This document shows positions 12,201-22,466 of a stretch of 64,000 bases of DNA, in pieces. The stretch is from assembly GCA_003117195.1 (NCBI GenBank), contig BDSI01000122.1:306241-370240 (forward strand), given 5' to 3'. This DNA comes from Eudorina sp. 2006-703-Eu-15 (taxonomy: Eukaryota > Chlorophyta > Chlorophyceae > Chlamydomonadales > Volvocaceae). The translations under genes were made by a program, and so were the position numbers. The notes under the pieces are model-generated. The model was not told where the DNA came from. It did no database searches and saw only the letters and a list, made by a program, of their open reading frames with translations. Within the stretch, counting starts at the first letter, position 1. The number at the start of each line of letters is the position of its first letter.

Positions 12201-12851
12201 CCGGAAGCCCTCCCTCCCTCCCTCCCTCTCTCCCTCCCTCCCTGCCCCTGTCGTTCCTCCCTGCCCCCGTCGTTCCTCCCGCCGCCCGCACCATTCCAGC
12301 GCCTCCTCGGGTCTGCCTCTGTCCAGGAAGATGCAGTTGGCCAGGGCCATCGAGTAGCGGTCGTTGTCGGGCCAGGCGGTGACGCAGTGGAGCAGCAGCT
12401 GCTCGGCGTCCGCGTGGCGGCCCTCGGAGCTGGCTTTCTGGGGGGAGGCGTTGGGAGAGGGGTTGGGGGAGGGGTGAGGTGAGGTGAGGAAGGTGGTGCG
12501 GGGTGGAGGTGAGGGAGGTGGTGAGGGCGGGGAGGTGGTGAGGGCGGGGAGTACAGAGAGGGATGGTGAGAGTCACGGCCGTCGCCGAACGCGCAGGTGG
12601 TGTGGGAGTCGCTTCGCTTTGGGCTTTGTGGCGTGCGTGCGACGTCAAATTCCCCTCGCCTCCCGTACCTTTGCCTCCCGGTACGCAGCTTGCGCCTGAT
12701 CTCGTCTCGTCTTGACCTCGTTCCGCTCATTGTATGCAGTTGGCGACCAGTAAAATACGTTCGGACGGACATGATGTTCTGTAAACTCCCACGGCATTGC
12801 TATATTCGTCTGTGAAACGAAATTGTGCAATAATATGACGTTTTCATGCAA
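97..12851 (-). CDS. Large multi-exon tetratricopeptide-repeat (TPR) protein, 3' end beyond window
   Basis: Exons read on the minus strand (high to low): 12851-12669, 12437-12292, 11368-11239, 10855-10704, 10223-10145, 9527-9182, 8718-8490, 7908-7781, 6878-6537, 5979-5814, 5354-5216, 4792-4633, 3752-3591, 2987-2802, 1947-1783, 1110-872, 688-600, 223-97. Most join in phase with GT-AG ends. At least ten exons carry TPR-like helix pairs (for example [11 protein letters not shown].., [56 protein letters not shown]). The 9182-9527, 8490-8718 and 6537-6878 exons add Ala/Gly/Ser- and Asp-rich linkers. TPRs are protein-interaction scaffolds; the partner is unknown. Start is uncertain: in-frame ATGs at 12851 and 12797. 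Two weak spots: an exon is probably missing between 7781 and 6878, and the 872-1110/600-688 junction is out of phase, so either a micro-exon or a base error. Over 1,000 residues lie in the window. Confidence 0.8.
1329..1637. repeat. 37-bp tandem repeat, about 8.3 copies
   Basis: Units beginning cacataaggacaggttg recur at exact 37-base spacing from 1329, with only an a/g change in most units. It lies in the TPR-gene intron between the 1783 and 1110 exon ends. The end of the unit (gtgggcttcttgttaaacac) also occurs once, inverted, near 10,957-10,976 in another intron of the same gene. Confidence 0.95.
2111..2161. repeat. Pentanucleotide (GTGTG)n tract
   Basis: About ten perfect copies of a 5-base unit inside an intron of the TPR gene. 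No coding role. Confidence 0.95.
2325..2676 (+). mobile_element. Degenerate LINE 3' UTR relic with CA-rich tail
   Basis: The stretch follows, in the same order, landmarks of the LINE 3' end at 56,080-56,355: a gggtgctgcaagga-like segment, a block of ccccttacgcccc type, agtgcttc..cggcggtctt, gggttagc..ccggccag, and finally atatgtaac followed by CA repeats. It is much more diverged than the two copies at the right end of the window, so it is an old 5'-truncated insertion in a TPR-gene intron. Confidence 0.7.
2677..2767 (+). repeat. Short retroposon end plus (CA)n, nested in the LINE tail
   Basis: Inside the CA tail of the preceding LINE relic sits a 25-base segment (ggcgggcgggttgcaattct) followed by a pure (CA)n run of about 68 bases. 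The same segment next to (TG)n/(CA)n recurs at 22,256-22,300, 38,297-38,330, 40,122-40,160 and 48,185-48,215, so it looks like the 3' end of a second small retroposon family. Confidence 0.65.
3945..3992 (+). repeat. Fragment of the GAAATTGGTGGACAT dispersed repeat
   Basis: Contains agaaattggtagacagacatg then ctgcgctgctgcca, a diverged partial copy of the repeat whose better copies lie at 6,423-6,530 and 7,024-7,132. Other small fragments are seen near 5,573, 10,080, 26,877, 36,885, 38,594, 39,663, 44,650, 46,966 and 48,537, nearly all in introns. Confidence 0.6.
4310..4612. repeat. (GAGGGC)n hexanucleotide array, about 50 copies
   Basis: A near-perfect 6-base repeat of about 300 bp in a TPR-gene intron, starting only 21 bases past the exon end at 4633. 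The plus strand has a GGG run every six bases, so it meets the G3N3 pattern for G-quadruplex formation; the transcribed RNA carries (GCCCTC)n. The long open frames across it (Arg-Gly, Gly-Glu, Ser-Pro, Ala-Leu dipeptides) are artefacts of the repeat. A short GGTGGATTC array (4 copies) precedes it at 4,263-4,297. Confidence 0.97.
5425..5457 (+). repeat. Fragment of dispersed repeat (tttcgcggtcttgac type)
   Basis: Short match to the better-preserved copies at 11,521-11,655 and 22,603-22,735 (core: TTTCGCGAT..GCTGTCTT..TTGACAA). Intronic. Confidence 0.5.
6423..6530 (-). repeat. Left arm of a ~107-bp inverted repeat
   Basis: The reverse complement of this stretch is nearly identical to 7,024-7,132 (shared landmarks: ggtacagtcgagtctctacc, ggatattcgctctggcagca, tgtccaccaatttcctatac). 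The arm begins seven bases beyond the donor end (6537) of a TPR-gene exon, so the exon sits between two inverted arms. A third copy lies at 46,264-46,343. Confidence 0.9.
7024..7132 (+). repeat. Right arm of the ~107-bp inverted repeat
   Basis: Pairs with 6,423-6,530 over about 105 bases; the spacer of roughly 490 bases contains the 6537-6878 exon. The arms could be the two ends of a MITE-like element that now spans an exon, or two independent insertions in opposite orientation. Confidence 0.9.
7430..7570 (+). repeat. Two dispersed repeat fragments side by side
   Basis: At 7,430-7,470 is the tttcgcgatttcgctgtctt segment with gattgacaaaag, related to 11,600-11,650. At 7,529-7,566 is the gaagaaagaaataaacccga segment, also seen at 6,063, 36,272, 42,342 and 47,487. 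An inverted partner of the first fragment lies at 7,690-7,735. All are intronic. Confidence 0.7.
9718..9785. repeat. CAG/CCG-rich 21-bp tandem repeat
   Basis: About three copies of a cagcagccgcagcagctgc unit in the TPR-gene intron between 9,527 and 10,145. It is outside the exons supported by splice phase. Confidence 0.8.
11521..11655 (+). repeat. Dispersed ~115-bp repeat, copy 1
   Basis: Matches, in reverse complement, 22,603-22,735: ctctctatatgtacatcaac, cgtcctacttcgacggcggc, gtcggtcatccggacaacta, gcaatcggtgattgtttcgc, then gctgtctt and a TTGACA-like segment. One copy is in a TPR-gene intron, the other in an aminopeptidase intron. No ORF or terminal repeat is visible, so it is a short non-autonomous element or an end of a larger one. 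Confidence 0.85.
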
Positions 12852-13397
12852 ATAAATTCTGCGGTATGCGGCTACATCGTAATTACCGTATCCGTCACTT
12901 CAGCAGGTACCACAAAAGGATGCAAGCCGCGCTAAAAGTTTTAAAACAAGCTTCGGCATGCAGTCACTCTTCTCGTTGTGCATTCAACGACGTCAAATTG
13001 TGAAAGAACTCAGGGTTTTCGTTTTTTGGCGGTTCCGGAGCCGAAAGACGTTAGTTCTTCGGGCTGCCTCACACGGATAAAGCCATGCCATGTCGTTGCC
13101 ACTGTAACATAGCAGCTGTCTAGTGCAGGGTGATTTACAATAATTGAATTTCCTAGGCTTTGGTGTTCAAATTTACAGATACGTTGTGGGAACCAGTCCT
13201 ACACGCTATAGAGTATTTACGGATATAACCCGATCATACATCATGGCCTATACATCAAGAGCTTACGAGGTGTGTCGCCGACAGATACAAGCCGGGGGAA
13301 TAGCTCAAGGGCTTTGCACAATCTGTTGCGTAATCGACCGATTGTATGATCCCTGGCAAAAAACTTAACTTCGCCTGCCGGTAATGGACGGCCGTCC
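12852..13397. promoter_or_regulatory. Shared intergenic promoter of two divergent genes
   Basis: This 546-bp stretch lies between the inferred starts of the TPR gene (minus) and the 208-residue gene (plus). It is clearly more AT-rich than the coding DNA on each side. I found no convincing gene; a 74-codon open frame at 13,144-13,368 has no supporting feature. The promoter role is inferred from position only. Confidence 0.55.
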
Positions 13398-14925
13398 ATG
13401 TATGCGCCCTCCATGCAGCGGAAATGGAGCTACGAGGCCGATGAAAACAACTTTGATGCGCGCGTTGGCAAGATCCTATCTGGAGGACTAGATCTCAAGG
13501 TAACCACAGGCGTTCCTCTCGGGTCGACCTTCACGCTCAACCGGCTGTCCGGCCATCTGTCCCGCGCTCGTCCAACTGCTGCGCACACCCTACGACAAGG
13601 TCATTGTCCCCCGCCCTACCCCCTTTCCCCCGCACTTGCCAACCTCTTCCTTCTCCCCCACCAATCCTCCAACCACCTCCCAGCCCCTTTCCCCCAACCC
13701 CCGCCCACTTCGTCGTCCTCCTCCTCCCCACCCCGCCGGGCCCACCCTCCCCCATCCCTCAGGCCAGCCTCCGACAAAAAGCCCTCGACGAGCTGGACGC
13801 CGCCCAGGCCGTCGAAGCCGAGGCCGAACGCCGCGCCGCCGCCGCCGCCGCCGTCAACCTGAACGCCCCCACGGGTCCCGGCACGTCTCGCCGCGCCGTC
13901 GACACCCGGGGCCACGTGTGGGTGGACCCCCAGGGCCGCACTCTCGGACCCGTGGGCGGCGGATCCTCCCAGCCGCTGGTCGCCTCCTCGACCTCGTCCT
14001 CGACCGGGGAGCTCCGGGTGTCGGGGCGGCGGCCCCAGATGACGGAGCGGCAGGCGGCGGCCCTGGCCATGACCACCCCGGAGCGCTCCATGAACCTGTG
14101 GAAGAAGCTCAACCCGGGGTGAGCGCCAGGGCGGAGGGGCTGAGGGGTGGGAGGGAGGGGAGGGGGGGAGAGATGGCGGGAAGAGGAGGGCGGGAGGAGA
14201 GGAGAGGGGAGCAAGTAGAAAGGGGGGGGAGCCGTCTGTTTGCTGCAAGCTCTGCCGCACTGCCAGGCGCAAGGCCCGGGACGGTGCAGCCCTGGGCGAT
14301 GTGGCCGGAGTCTCAACTGCAGCCAGCTGCAGCCGAAGGTCCTCTCCCGCCCCACCGACAGCATGGCGCGCAGTCCCAAGCGGCAGTCGCCACAAGTGCT
14401 GGGCCACCTCAGCACCCGTCCTCTTGCGGCCCCATCCGCACCGGGTGGGACCCTCTGTGTGAGCCTACAATACCCTACAACCCCCATCTTTGCCACCGCC
14501 GTGGTTACCCCCGGCCCCACGGGTAGCCGCCCATGTTTGCATTCGTCTTGCATCCCGTTCACCCCACGTCCCCTTGCCACCGAAGCAAATCTGCATTTCC
14601 TGTCCCCCGGGTCCTGGCTCTGCCGCACAGCGCAGTTCACCCGTTGCCTGACAATGCCCTGCACCCCTCCCTCCCTGGGCCCCTCCCTAGCTGTAACCCC
14701 GTCGCCCTCCCCCCAAACGCACGCGCCCACCCCCAACGCCCGTGCCCACGGCGCAGGTGTGTTGAGGAGACGATCCGCACCCCCAAGTCGACCTTCAAGG
14801 ACCACTTCGGCTCCAAGGCCGACCAGCCGGACGCGGACAAGCTGGACAAGACCTACCACTTCCAGAAGACCGACTTCTCCGAGTACACGGAGGTCAAGCT
14901 GAAACTCATGAACCACCTCAAATGA
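13398..14925 (+). CDS. Unrecognised 208-residue protein, three exons
   Basis: Exons 13398-13499, 13763-14118 and 14757-14925; phases 0, then 2, join cleanly and give 208 residues. The protein starts MYAPSMQRKWSYEADENNF, continues with an Ala/Glu-rich helical stretch (ALDELDAAQAVEAEAERRAA, about residues 40-60), a middle block with HVWVDPQGRTLGPV and MTTPERSMNLWKKLNPG, and ends in a charged, well-conserved-looking tail (TFKDHFGSK..KTYHFQKTDFSEYTEVKLK). No signal peptide or membrane segment. I do not recognise the family; small proteins of this style are common in axonemes, but nothing here proves that. Start chosen as the first ATG; an internal ATG lies six codons later. Confidence 0.8.
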
Positions 14926-14982
14926 ATATAGCTCATGAACCACCTCAAGTGAAGGAAGCTCATGAACCACACCTGAAGTGAA
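14905..14982 (+). repeat. Triplicated C-terminal codons around the stop
   Basis: The last codons plus stop, ctcatgaaccacctcaaatg (14905), recur at 14932 (ctcatgaaccacctcaagtg) and, with a small insertion, at 14959 (ctcatgaaccacacctgaag). The copies are 27 bases apart. Only the first is translated in the model; the other two lie in the 3' UTR. Confidence 0.9.
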
Positions 14983-17900
14983 GGCGGCGCCGCAGGAGCG
15001 GGGCGGGGGAGGCAGACGTGGGGGGGGGGTGGCAGGGACGTCGAGGCGGCACCGTGCGGCTCGGAGCGCTATGTGCTGGGGAGAGCTGCCTAGACTTAGG
15101 GCCGTACGGCCGCGTACCAGCCACGGGGCACGGAGCCACTCTGTTTCCGGAGTCCGAGTCCGAGTCGGTGGATGCCGCCCCGGCATCGCATGGGTGGCGG
15201 CGCTGCGGTGTCGTGGCGTTCGGAGTCCAGAGGCCCATTGAAGGAGGAGGCCAGGGTCCCAGCCGCGCAGGTCGGAGGCACTGCATGGGTGGCTGGTGGC
15301 TTGCTCTCGTGGCGGGCTGCGTCGGGGTGAGCTGCGGTGATCGCGTGGCGCGTGTGCTGATGGGCAGCCAGAGCGGAGTTCCGGAGGGACGGTTGAGGGC
15401 TTCGCCCCGTTGGGTAGGTATGGCCGGGGAGGGGGCCAAGCAGGGGAGGGGGGTTCCAGCCCTTCGGCGAGCTAGGAAGGGGCAGGATGGGCTCGGGGCA
15501 GGGAGGTGGCGGCCGCTCCTGGAAAGGTGGGGGAGGAGCAGTGTCTTTACTGACGTAAGGAGGGAGCGGGGTATGATGCGAGGAGGGGGGCTTCTTGCAG
15601 TATCACTTTGGCGCGGGATGCTGGATACCTAGGATACCTTGGCGGGAGCATGGTGCTCATTCAACCCCAGCGACAAAACCGGAGGGCGGCGGGCAGCGGC
15701 AGGAGCGGCGGGGGAGAGCAGCAGCGGGCAGCGGCGGGCAGGAGAAGCGGCAGCATATGGCATTCAGCTGGGGGCTTGCAGGGCAGGGAGGCGAGGCAGG
15801 CAGCTCGATCCAAAGGGCAGGGGCAGCGGCCTTTTGATGCCGTCCGTTCGTCGCGCGAGGCGGTGGACAGAGGCGCCCGGGGGTCCGCGAACCTCTCTCT
15901 AGTCTCTCGGGTAGACAGCTGGAGACGACCTAGGGAGGGAGAGGGAGGACGGGTGGGTGCGTCAGTGGGCCGGCCGGCCGGCCGGCCGCGGCACCGCGTT
16001 GTTGTCGGGAGGGGGCGATGCAGGAAATCGGTGGAGACATATTCGGGAGGGGGGTTTCAAGGGCGGGATTTGAAGCGGCGAAAGCCCCCAGACTGTCTGA
16101 TCTGATCGGATCGATAACTGAGTGATTGCGCGGGATGGTGCGCGGCGGGGCGTCAAGAGGCCCGCGAAGACTGGACTCGACATGTGGGCAGTGCGACTCG
16201 AGCTCGTGGGTTTGTTGCTGAAGACCTTGACCGCGCGCCTTGGAGCAGGCGTCTCTGCGTGCGGACACGAAGCGGGTTCTGCGCGCCGCACCCCGTCGTT
16301 GGATGTGCGTATATATACATATCCTAATAAAGACGATTCTACCACTGCGGCTTGTACGGCATGCAGGACTGCCGTACCTTGAGTGCAGGACGTGGCGGGG
16401 GATGGCGGGGGCTGCAGCGCTGTTGTGGATGTGCAGGCAGGAGTGCGGGCTGCTGCTGCTGCTTCTGCTGTGTGTGTGTTTAGAAAAGGAACCCGCCCGA
16501 CCGAGCCCAGGTGCAGGTGTGTGGTCGTAGGCGCGCAGAGAGCAGCAGTGCGTGACATGTGCAAGGGGCGGGCGCGCAGGCCGCTGCGTGTGAGTCTGTG
16601 TTCACGGCCCCCCCTCTATGCCCGCAATGGTCAGTCAGGAGCCACTGCCAGGCGGACGTCCGCCACCCGGAGACGAGCAGGAGGGTGGGGACCTCCGGTG
16701 GGGACCTCCGGTCCTCCGCCTGTATACGGTAAACGGAATGACATGCAATGCGGACGGTGAGGAGGGGCCCTTGGCTTGTTTGACGGGTAGGGGTAAGGGG
16801 TCTAGGGGTGTGGGGAGGGGGGCTCGGGAGGACTCGAAACCCTACGCTGCACGGTGTGCCGTGAACCCACGTACTAATTACCTTGGGGTGGCTTCGTGGC
16901 TGTCTGTCAAGTACGACAGCGCACAGTCACGTGACGGATTTGGCGCTGGCGCGGGGAAATTCGCCCTTGGAACCCACCCCCAACAGCGCCTGTGTGTGTT
17001 GAGCGTTAAGAGGACATGTTGACCCGGGGTCGTAGCCGGGTAGCGCTTCTGTGCCGCTGCGGCAGGAGAGGCCGCGATGCGTGCGTGTGTGTGTGTTTGT
17101 TGCAGGCCTGTGTGCGAGTGGCCGTTATATGTCGACAGTACGAACATACCGTACGGGGGGATGACTTCTCTTCCTAGCTCCTGGCACGCTTATACATAGG
17201 TATCGCTCGTGGCGAGGAGTATCGATCGACACCGGTGGCTGGAGTGTTCAGTTTTGACGTGGTTTGTATCCAGGTATTCATTCTACTACCGTATCCAGGG
17301 CCGTGCGGAGAGGCCTCGGAGTTGCCTGGAGTTGCCGGGGGAAAGGGGGGTGAAGGCGGCCCCTGAGCCCCGGTCAACAAACGAGCTGCGGACCTTCCAG
17401 CCTCCTAGCCGCGCCCCCCCTCTCGCCCCGCTGAACCTCTGAACCGACCATCGCCGACCAACACCCAATCGCCGATTTGGTTACCTCCCTCCTCCGAGTG
17501 GGGGCTTGAGCATGCACTGAGAAGGGCTGGGTGACGCGCCCTCCGCGATGGATTGACGGCGCCGGTCAGCGTGCCTACCTGGTACGGACTCCTCTCCCGT
17601 CTCCTCCCGCTCCCCCTCCCCCGCTGGCTGCTGCCGCTGGTGCTGTCCATGGCTGGTGACGCAGCTGCCGCTGTCGATGCGGGCGGTTGCCGCACGGGCG
17701 CACGGTTGGCGGGTGTGGGCTGCAGCCGGTGGCAGCTGGGGACGTGGCGGCTGACCACATTATTATGGTACAAGAGCAGCTGAAGTGCCGGAGGCCTGCG
17801 GGTCCGGTCGGGTCCTGACCTCGCGGGTTAGGGGTCTGTGCCGCCTGGGGGCTGCTGGGGCCTACGGGTTTTACAGCCGGGGTGACTGGGCTAGGGGCGG

Positions 17901-20280
17901 CACTAGCAGCCGGCAGGACCGCATCTCGGCCCCGTGCCGCAACTCCCGTACGAGGCTGTGACCGCCACGGCATGCAGGAGCAGTACGGCGCGCAGGGGTG
18001 TCGTACACTCAGCCGGCAGATCAGCCGATTCTCACATCTTGATATGGGCGCACATGCCTTTGTGGCGCAAGCCCGGCGAGGTCGTGAATCGATCCGGACG
18101 GCTCGCACCGAGTACACTGAGCACACCGGCCAGCGGTACGCGATGAGCCGATCACGCCTCAGCGTGTCCTCTGGCAACGGACCCGGACCCGGACACGCTG
18201 CGTTATGACCCCAGCAGCATGCCGCACACGCACATCCACACGGGGGGGGGACACCACACACATCGGGTCCGTGGGTTTCGGCACTTGACAGGGACTCAGT
18301 TCTTCGTGTTTCCGTACACAAGGCCCTTGCAGGCATCGATCATGGAAAGCGTTACAAGGTGAACCTTCGCATGTCCCCAACCCCGATGGTATGGCATTTC
18401 CATCACCTCAGGGTTGCTCCGGAAGGGCTTCTCGCTGTGCAAGACACACCGGCCCTGGACTCGTGGGTGCGCCGCCGCCTCCTCCACGGCCCTGGAGCCG
18501 ACATCACCCGGTTCCGCAGCCCACCACCCACGCACCTCCTACCCCTGTGCATCCCTCTGCCGTACACCCATCTCCGTATCCGCCCGTGCCCACCTCCGGC
18601 AACAACCAGCACCCCCCTAGAACCCGGGCCCCCCTCCCCCCCCTCTACGGAGCGGACTTCGCCCCCTCTACCTGGCACCCCCACAGACACGAGGGGAGGG
18701 CATTACGGATTTACGGCCTGCTTGGCACCTTAACACACAATGAGCGGGTACCGTACCGTACCGTACGGCATGTCTTATGGTACCGGAGCAAACATCCAAA
18801 CGCGAGAGCAGCTCACCGCACAGCTGTGAAGCTCCCTAGGGGGGGAGTGGAGCAGGGAGGCGTCCGGGAACCTGAGCACCTGGGGTTGCAGGTCCGGATG
18901 GGAAGCGGGCCCCACCTCGAAACGACCAGCGCCGGTGTCCCCCCCCGCCACCCACCGGAACTCTGCACCCCCTTTCCAAGCCCTAAACCGCCAAACCCTA
19001 GACACAAACAAACGCTCGCCCTCCGCTGCACCCTGGCCTGCATCCTTCACTAACCGGACCTTTAGGCCCGCCGCAACCCATTCCTCCAACCCAGCCCGTC
19101 ATGCCCACGCCACTCATTTCCTGTCTCGCTCTCTCACACACACATACACACACATACACACAGACCAAACACACAAAATATCGCATTAGAAATCATACAC
19201 ACGCAGTACGGTACGATGTAGTACGGTACGGTGGTGTACGGGACGGTCCCAGTCGGGGTTTCTAAATCCCTGCCAGCCACACACACACACACAGCAGCGT
19301 CCCCAGCTGTGGCTCTTCCCCCTCCCCTTCCCAGTACACCGCACACTGAGCCTCCCCGCCGCATCCGACAACCCTCCCAGGAACCCATCATCGTCGCAGA
19401 TCCAGGGGGTGTCACCCACGGGGGTTGTCGATCCCCTCTCCATCCATGGGGGGGGGGAGGGGGAGGGCGCAAGGGAACTAATGGCGGGAACCTGGGGAGG
19501 CGGAATGAAGCCCGCCTGCCCCTGCGCCTCCCATCCCGCCCCCTCCGCGCGCTGCAATCCGCCTCGCCGCCTCCTAGCCACTGTATGTACCCATCCGTAC
19601 AGGTACCAGCGCCACACACCACCTGCAACGCCTCCACAGACGGCGTTTCCCACAGAGCCGTGCAGCTCCCCTGCCGTACAGCGACCCGCCAACACCTGCT
19701 CCATACCACGTTAGTTCCCGCGGCGGTCGGGAGACCGGGGCCGGGCGCTTGTCGTACAGCCCCCGCAGCCCGGCCCCCTCTGTCCACCGCGCCTACGCGT
19801 GGCTGCTACTGCTGTTGGCACTGCCACTGATCCCACCGCGTCCGTGCGGCAACCCAGGCCAGGGCCAGGGCCAGGGCCAGGGCCAGGGCCAGGCCAGCTC
19901 CGGCCAGCTCCGCTCTCTCAAGTTTCATTCGGCCCATCACTGTCAATTACCTCCCCTTCCTGCTCCCGCTCCCATTCCCCTGTCTCCCCCTCCCCCTCCT
20001 GCTCTCCTCCTCCTCTTCCTCTTGACCCTCGACCACTGCAGCGACAATGATGGCGGCGCGATGGCGGCGGCGGCGGAAGCGGGCAACCGCCTCCGTCCAG
20101 TCAAAGAGGCATCAACAGCAGTGTCCGGCCTCTTGTAGCAGCCCTCATCGAAGTCATCATCACACCACCACCGCCATGGCGACCACAGCCACCACCACCG
20201 CCACCACCTGCTTAGCTACCCTGGCGCCTCTCCCTGGCGTCTCTTGGGTCACGTGGGACAGTCCCATGGGTCACTCCCTC
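14983..20280. other. 5.3-kb intergenic region without a supported gene
   Basis: No open frame here has a recognisable domain or a phase-consistent exon chain. It contains GC-rich unique DNA, a (GGCC)n palindromic run near 15,970-15,990, short CA runs (19,134-19,165; 19,279-19,294), a (CAGGGC)n run at 19,857-19,893, and many ACGGTACCGT-type GTAC-rich words. One exon-like stretch at 18,293-18,358 is noted under rejected items. The 3' UTR of the downstream aminopeptidase presumably lies at its right end. Confidence 0.6.
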
Positions 20281-22392
20281 TCAGTCCAGCCGCGTCATGA
20301 TCTCGGCCCCGTTCTCAGTGATCAGGAGGGTGTGCTCGAACTGCGCCGCCAGCCCCCGGTCCCGAGTCACCACCGTCCAGTTATCCCGCCAGGTGTCGCA
20401 CTTGGTGTTGCCCTGGAGGTGGGGCGGGGAGGTGGCGGGGAGGTGGCGGGGGGGGGAACGGTTTGCGGGGAGGGGGGGCATCTGAGGTCCAAGGGAGGGG
20501 CGGGGCGGCCGGGAGAGAAGCGGACCAGCGCCGAGAGGTGCGGCCCGTCCTCACCGGATGGGCCCGTGCGTGGGCGGACTGGAACCGCAATGCACCACCC
20601 GAACCCGGCCATTACTCCACAGACGATTCTCCCCCGGCTCCGTTGCTCGTGGCCGTCAGCGCAATTTGTCTTTGCCTGCCCATTTCGCTGTACCCCACAA
20701 CCACTCCAACCCACAACCCCCCCCACCCGCACCCCCCCAACCCCCAACCACCTACCCCAACCCCACCCCCCCAACCACCCCGCCCGCCCCCCCCCAACCT
20801 GCACAATCATGGGCTCGATGGTGAAGGTCTCCCCCAGCTGCATCACCCCCGGTTGGCTGTTCTTGTAGTGGAAGATGGTCGGGTGGGAGTGGAAGGACTG
20901 GCCCACGCCGTGGCCCACGTAGTCCCGGACGACGCCGTACTTGTGCTTGTCGGCGATGTTCTGTGCGGTGGGGGAGGGACGGGGGGCGAGTGAGGGGGGG
21001 TTTAAGACGGAACGGGAGCAGGGTTGGCGGCGTCACTCGTGGGCAGGCGGGGGCGGGGTACCGCCCGGGGGAAACGCCCGGGGGGCCCAGGGAGGCGACA
21101 GGGGGCTGCGTGCGCGCAGATCAGTGGGGTCGTTCGCCGGTCTTATGGCGGCACTGGTGGTAGTGGATGGTGGTGATGGTGGATGGGCGGAGGTGCGAGG
21201 GACCAGTGGCCGCGGATGCTTGTGCAGGTGGGTGCGGGTTGTAGAGATGGTGATGGTGATGGTGGGTGCATGACCGTAGTCGCTGTCGGGGTGGGGGCGG
21301 CAGGCTTTCACGGAAGTCGGAGCGGGCGGGAAGCCAGGCGGCCACTGTGTAGAGAGCAGCAGGCCCCCTCTCCCGGGGTTGGATGGTGCGGCGTGGTGTG
21401 TGTGTGTGTGCGTGTGTGTGTGTGTGTGGAGAAGGGGGGTGAAGCGGGAGGCCAGGGGGCCCACCTGGATGGTCTTGCCGATCACGTTGTACGGCATCCC
21501 CGGCCCGCACATTTTGATGGCCTCATCCAGGCACTGCTTGGTCACCTCCACCAGCTGCTTGGCGGCGGGGTCCACCTCGCCTGCGGGGTGGGGTGCGGGG
21601 TGGGCGGGGTTGGGAGGGAGGGCGAGGTGGGTGGGGTTGGGAGGGAGGTAGGGTTGGGAGGGATGGAAGGGGGGAACAAACGCGGCATGGAGAGGGATGG
21701 GAGGCCGAGATGAGGATGGCGATGGCGGTGGTGGTGGTGGTGGCGCGGGTGGTGGTGGGGGACGGGTCGCCTCTTCCTGTTGGAGGCGCCCATGGCCTTC
21801 TACGCGCTGTGGCGGGCGGTCGGCCCCTTTGTGAGTCTGTCTGTCCATCATCGTGGGCTGCGTGGGGCATGCATGGCATACGAGCCGGGGGGCCGTGGCA
21901 TACGAGCCGGGGGGCCGTGGCATTCGAGCCGGGGAGAAGCTCAGGCGGCCCCACCCCACCCCACCCCACCCCACCCCACCCCACCCTACCCGCCACTCCC
22001 GCCACCCACCCACGAAGAACATGGCGCTTGTGTCCCCGTGGTAGCCGTCCAGGTAGACGGTGACGTCGATGTTGAGGATGTCGCCCTCCTCCAGGGGCCG
22101 GTCGTCCGGGATGCCGTGACACACGCACTCGTTGACCGACGTACAGACAGACTTGGGGAACTTGCCTGCGGGGCGGAGGCGGGCGGGCGGGAGGGGCGGG
22201 GGGCGGGCAGCGGGAAGGGGTTGGTGGGTGTGTGATTAGATAAGAGACCCGCCCGACCCAAACCTGTGTTTAGAAATGCAACCCGCCCGCCCGTGTGTGT
22301 GTGTAAAAGAGAACTGACCCGTGTGTGTGTGTGCGTGGAGTGGGTGAAAGAATGGTGGGTGGGCGGGTGGGTGGAGGTGGGGGTAGGGGAAG

Positions 22393-22466
<74 letters not shown>

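Noticed and set aside
12179..12772. 197-codon minus-strand frame starting [12 protein letters not shown]
   Set aside because: It overlaps the first two TPR exons in another frame; only the frame ending [11 protein letters not shown] joins in phase to [15 protein letters not shown].
13144..13368. 74-codon open frame in the divergent promoter
   Set aside because: No start context, homology or splice partner; composition is that of the AT-richer intergenic DNA.
18293..18358. Exon-like stretch between an AG and a GTGAAC (DSVLRVSVHKALAGIDHGKR)
   Set aside because: No upstream or downstream exon could be joined and no family is recognised. It may be a real exon of an unseen gene but support is too thin.
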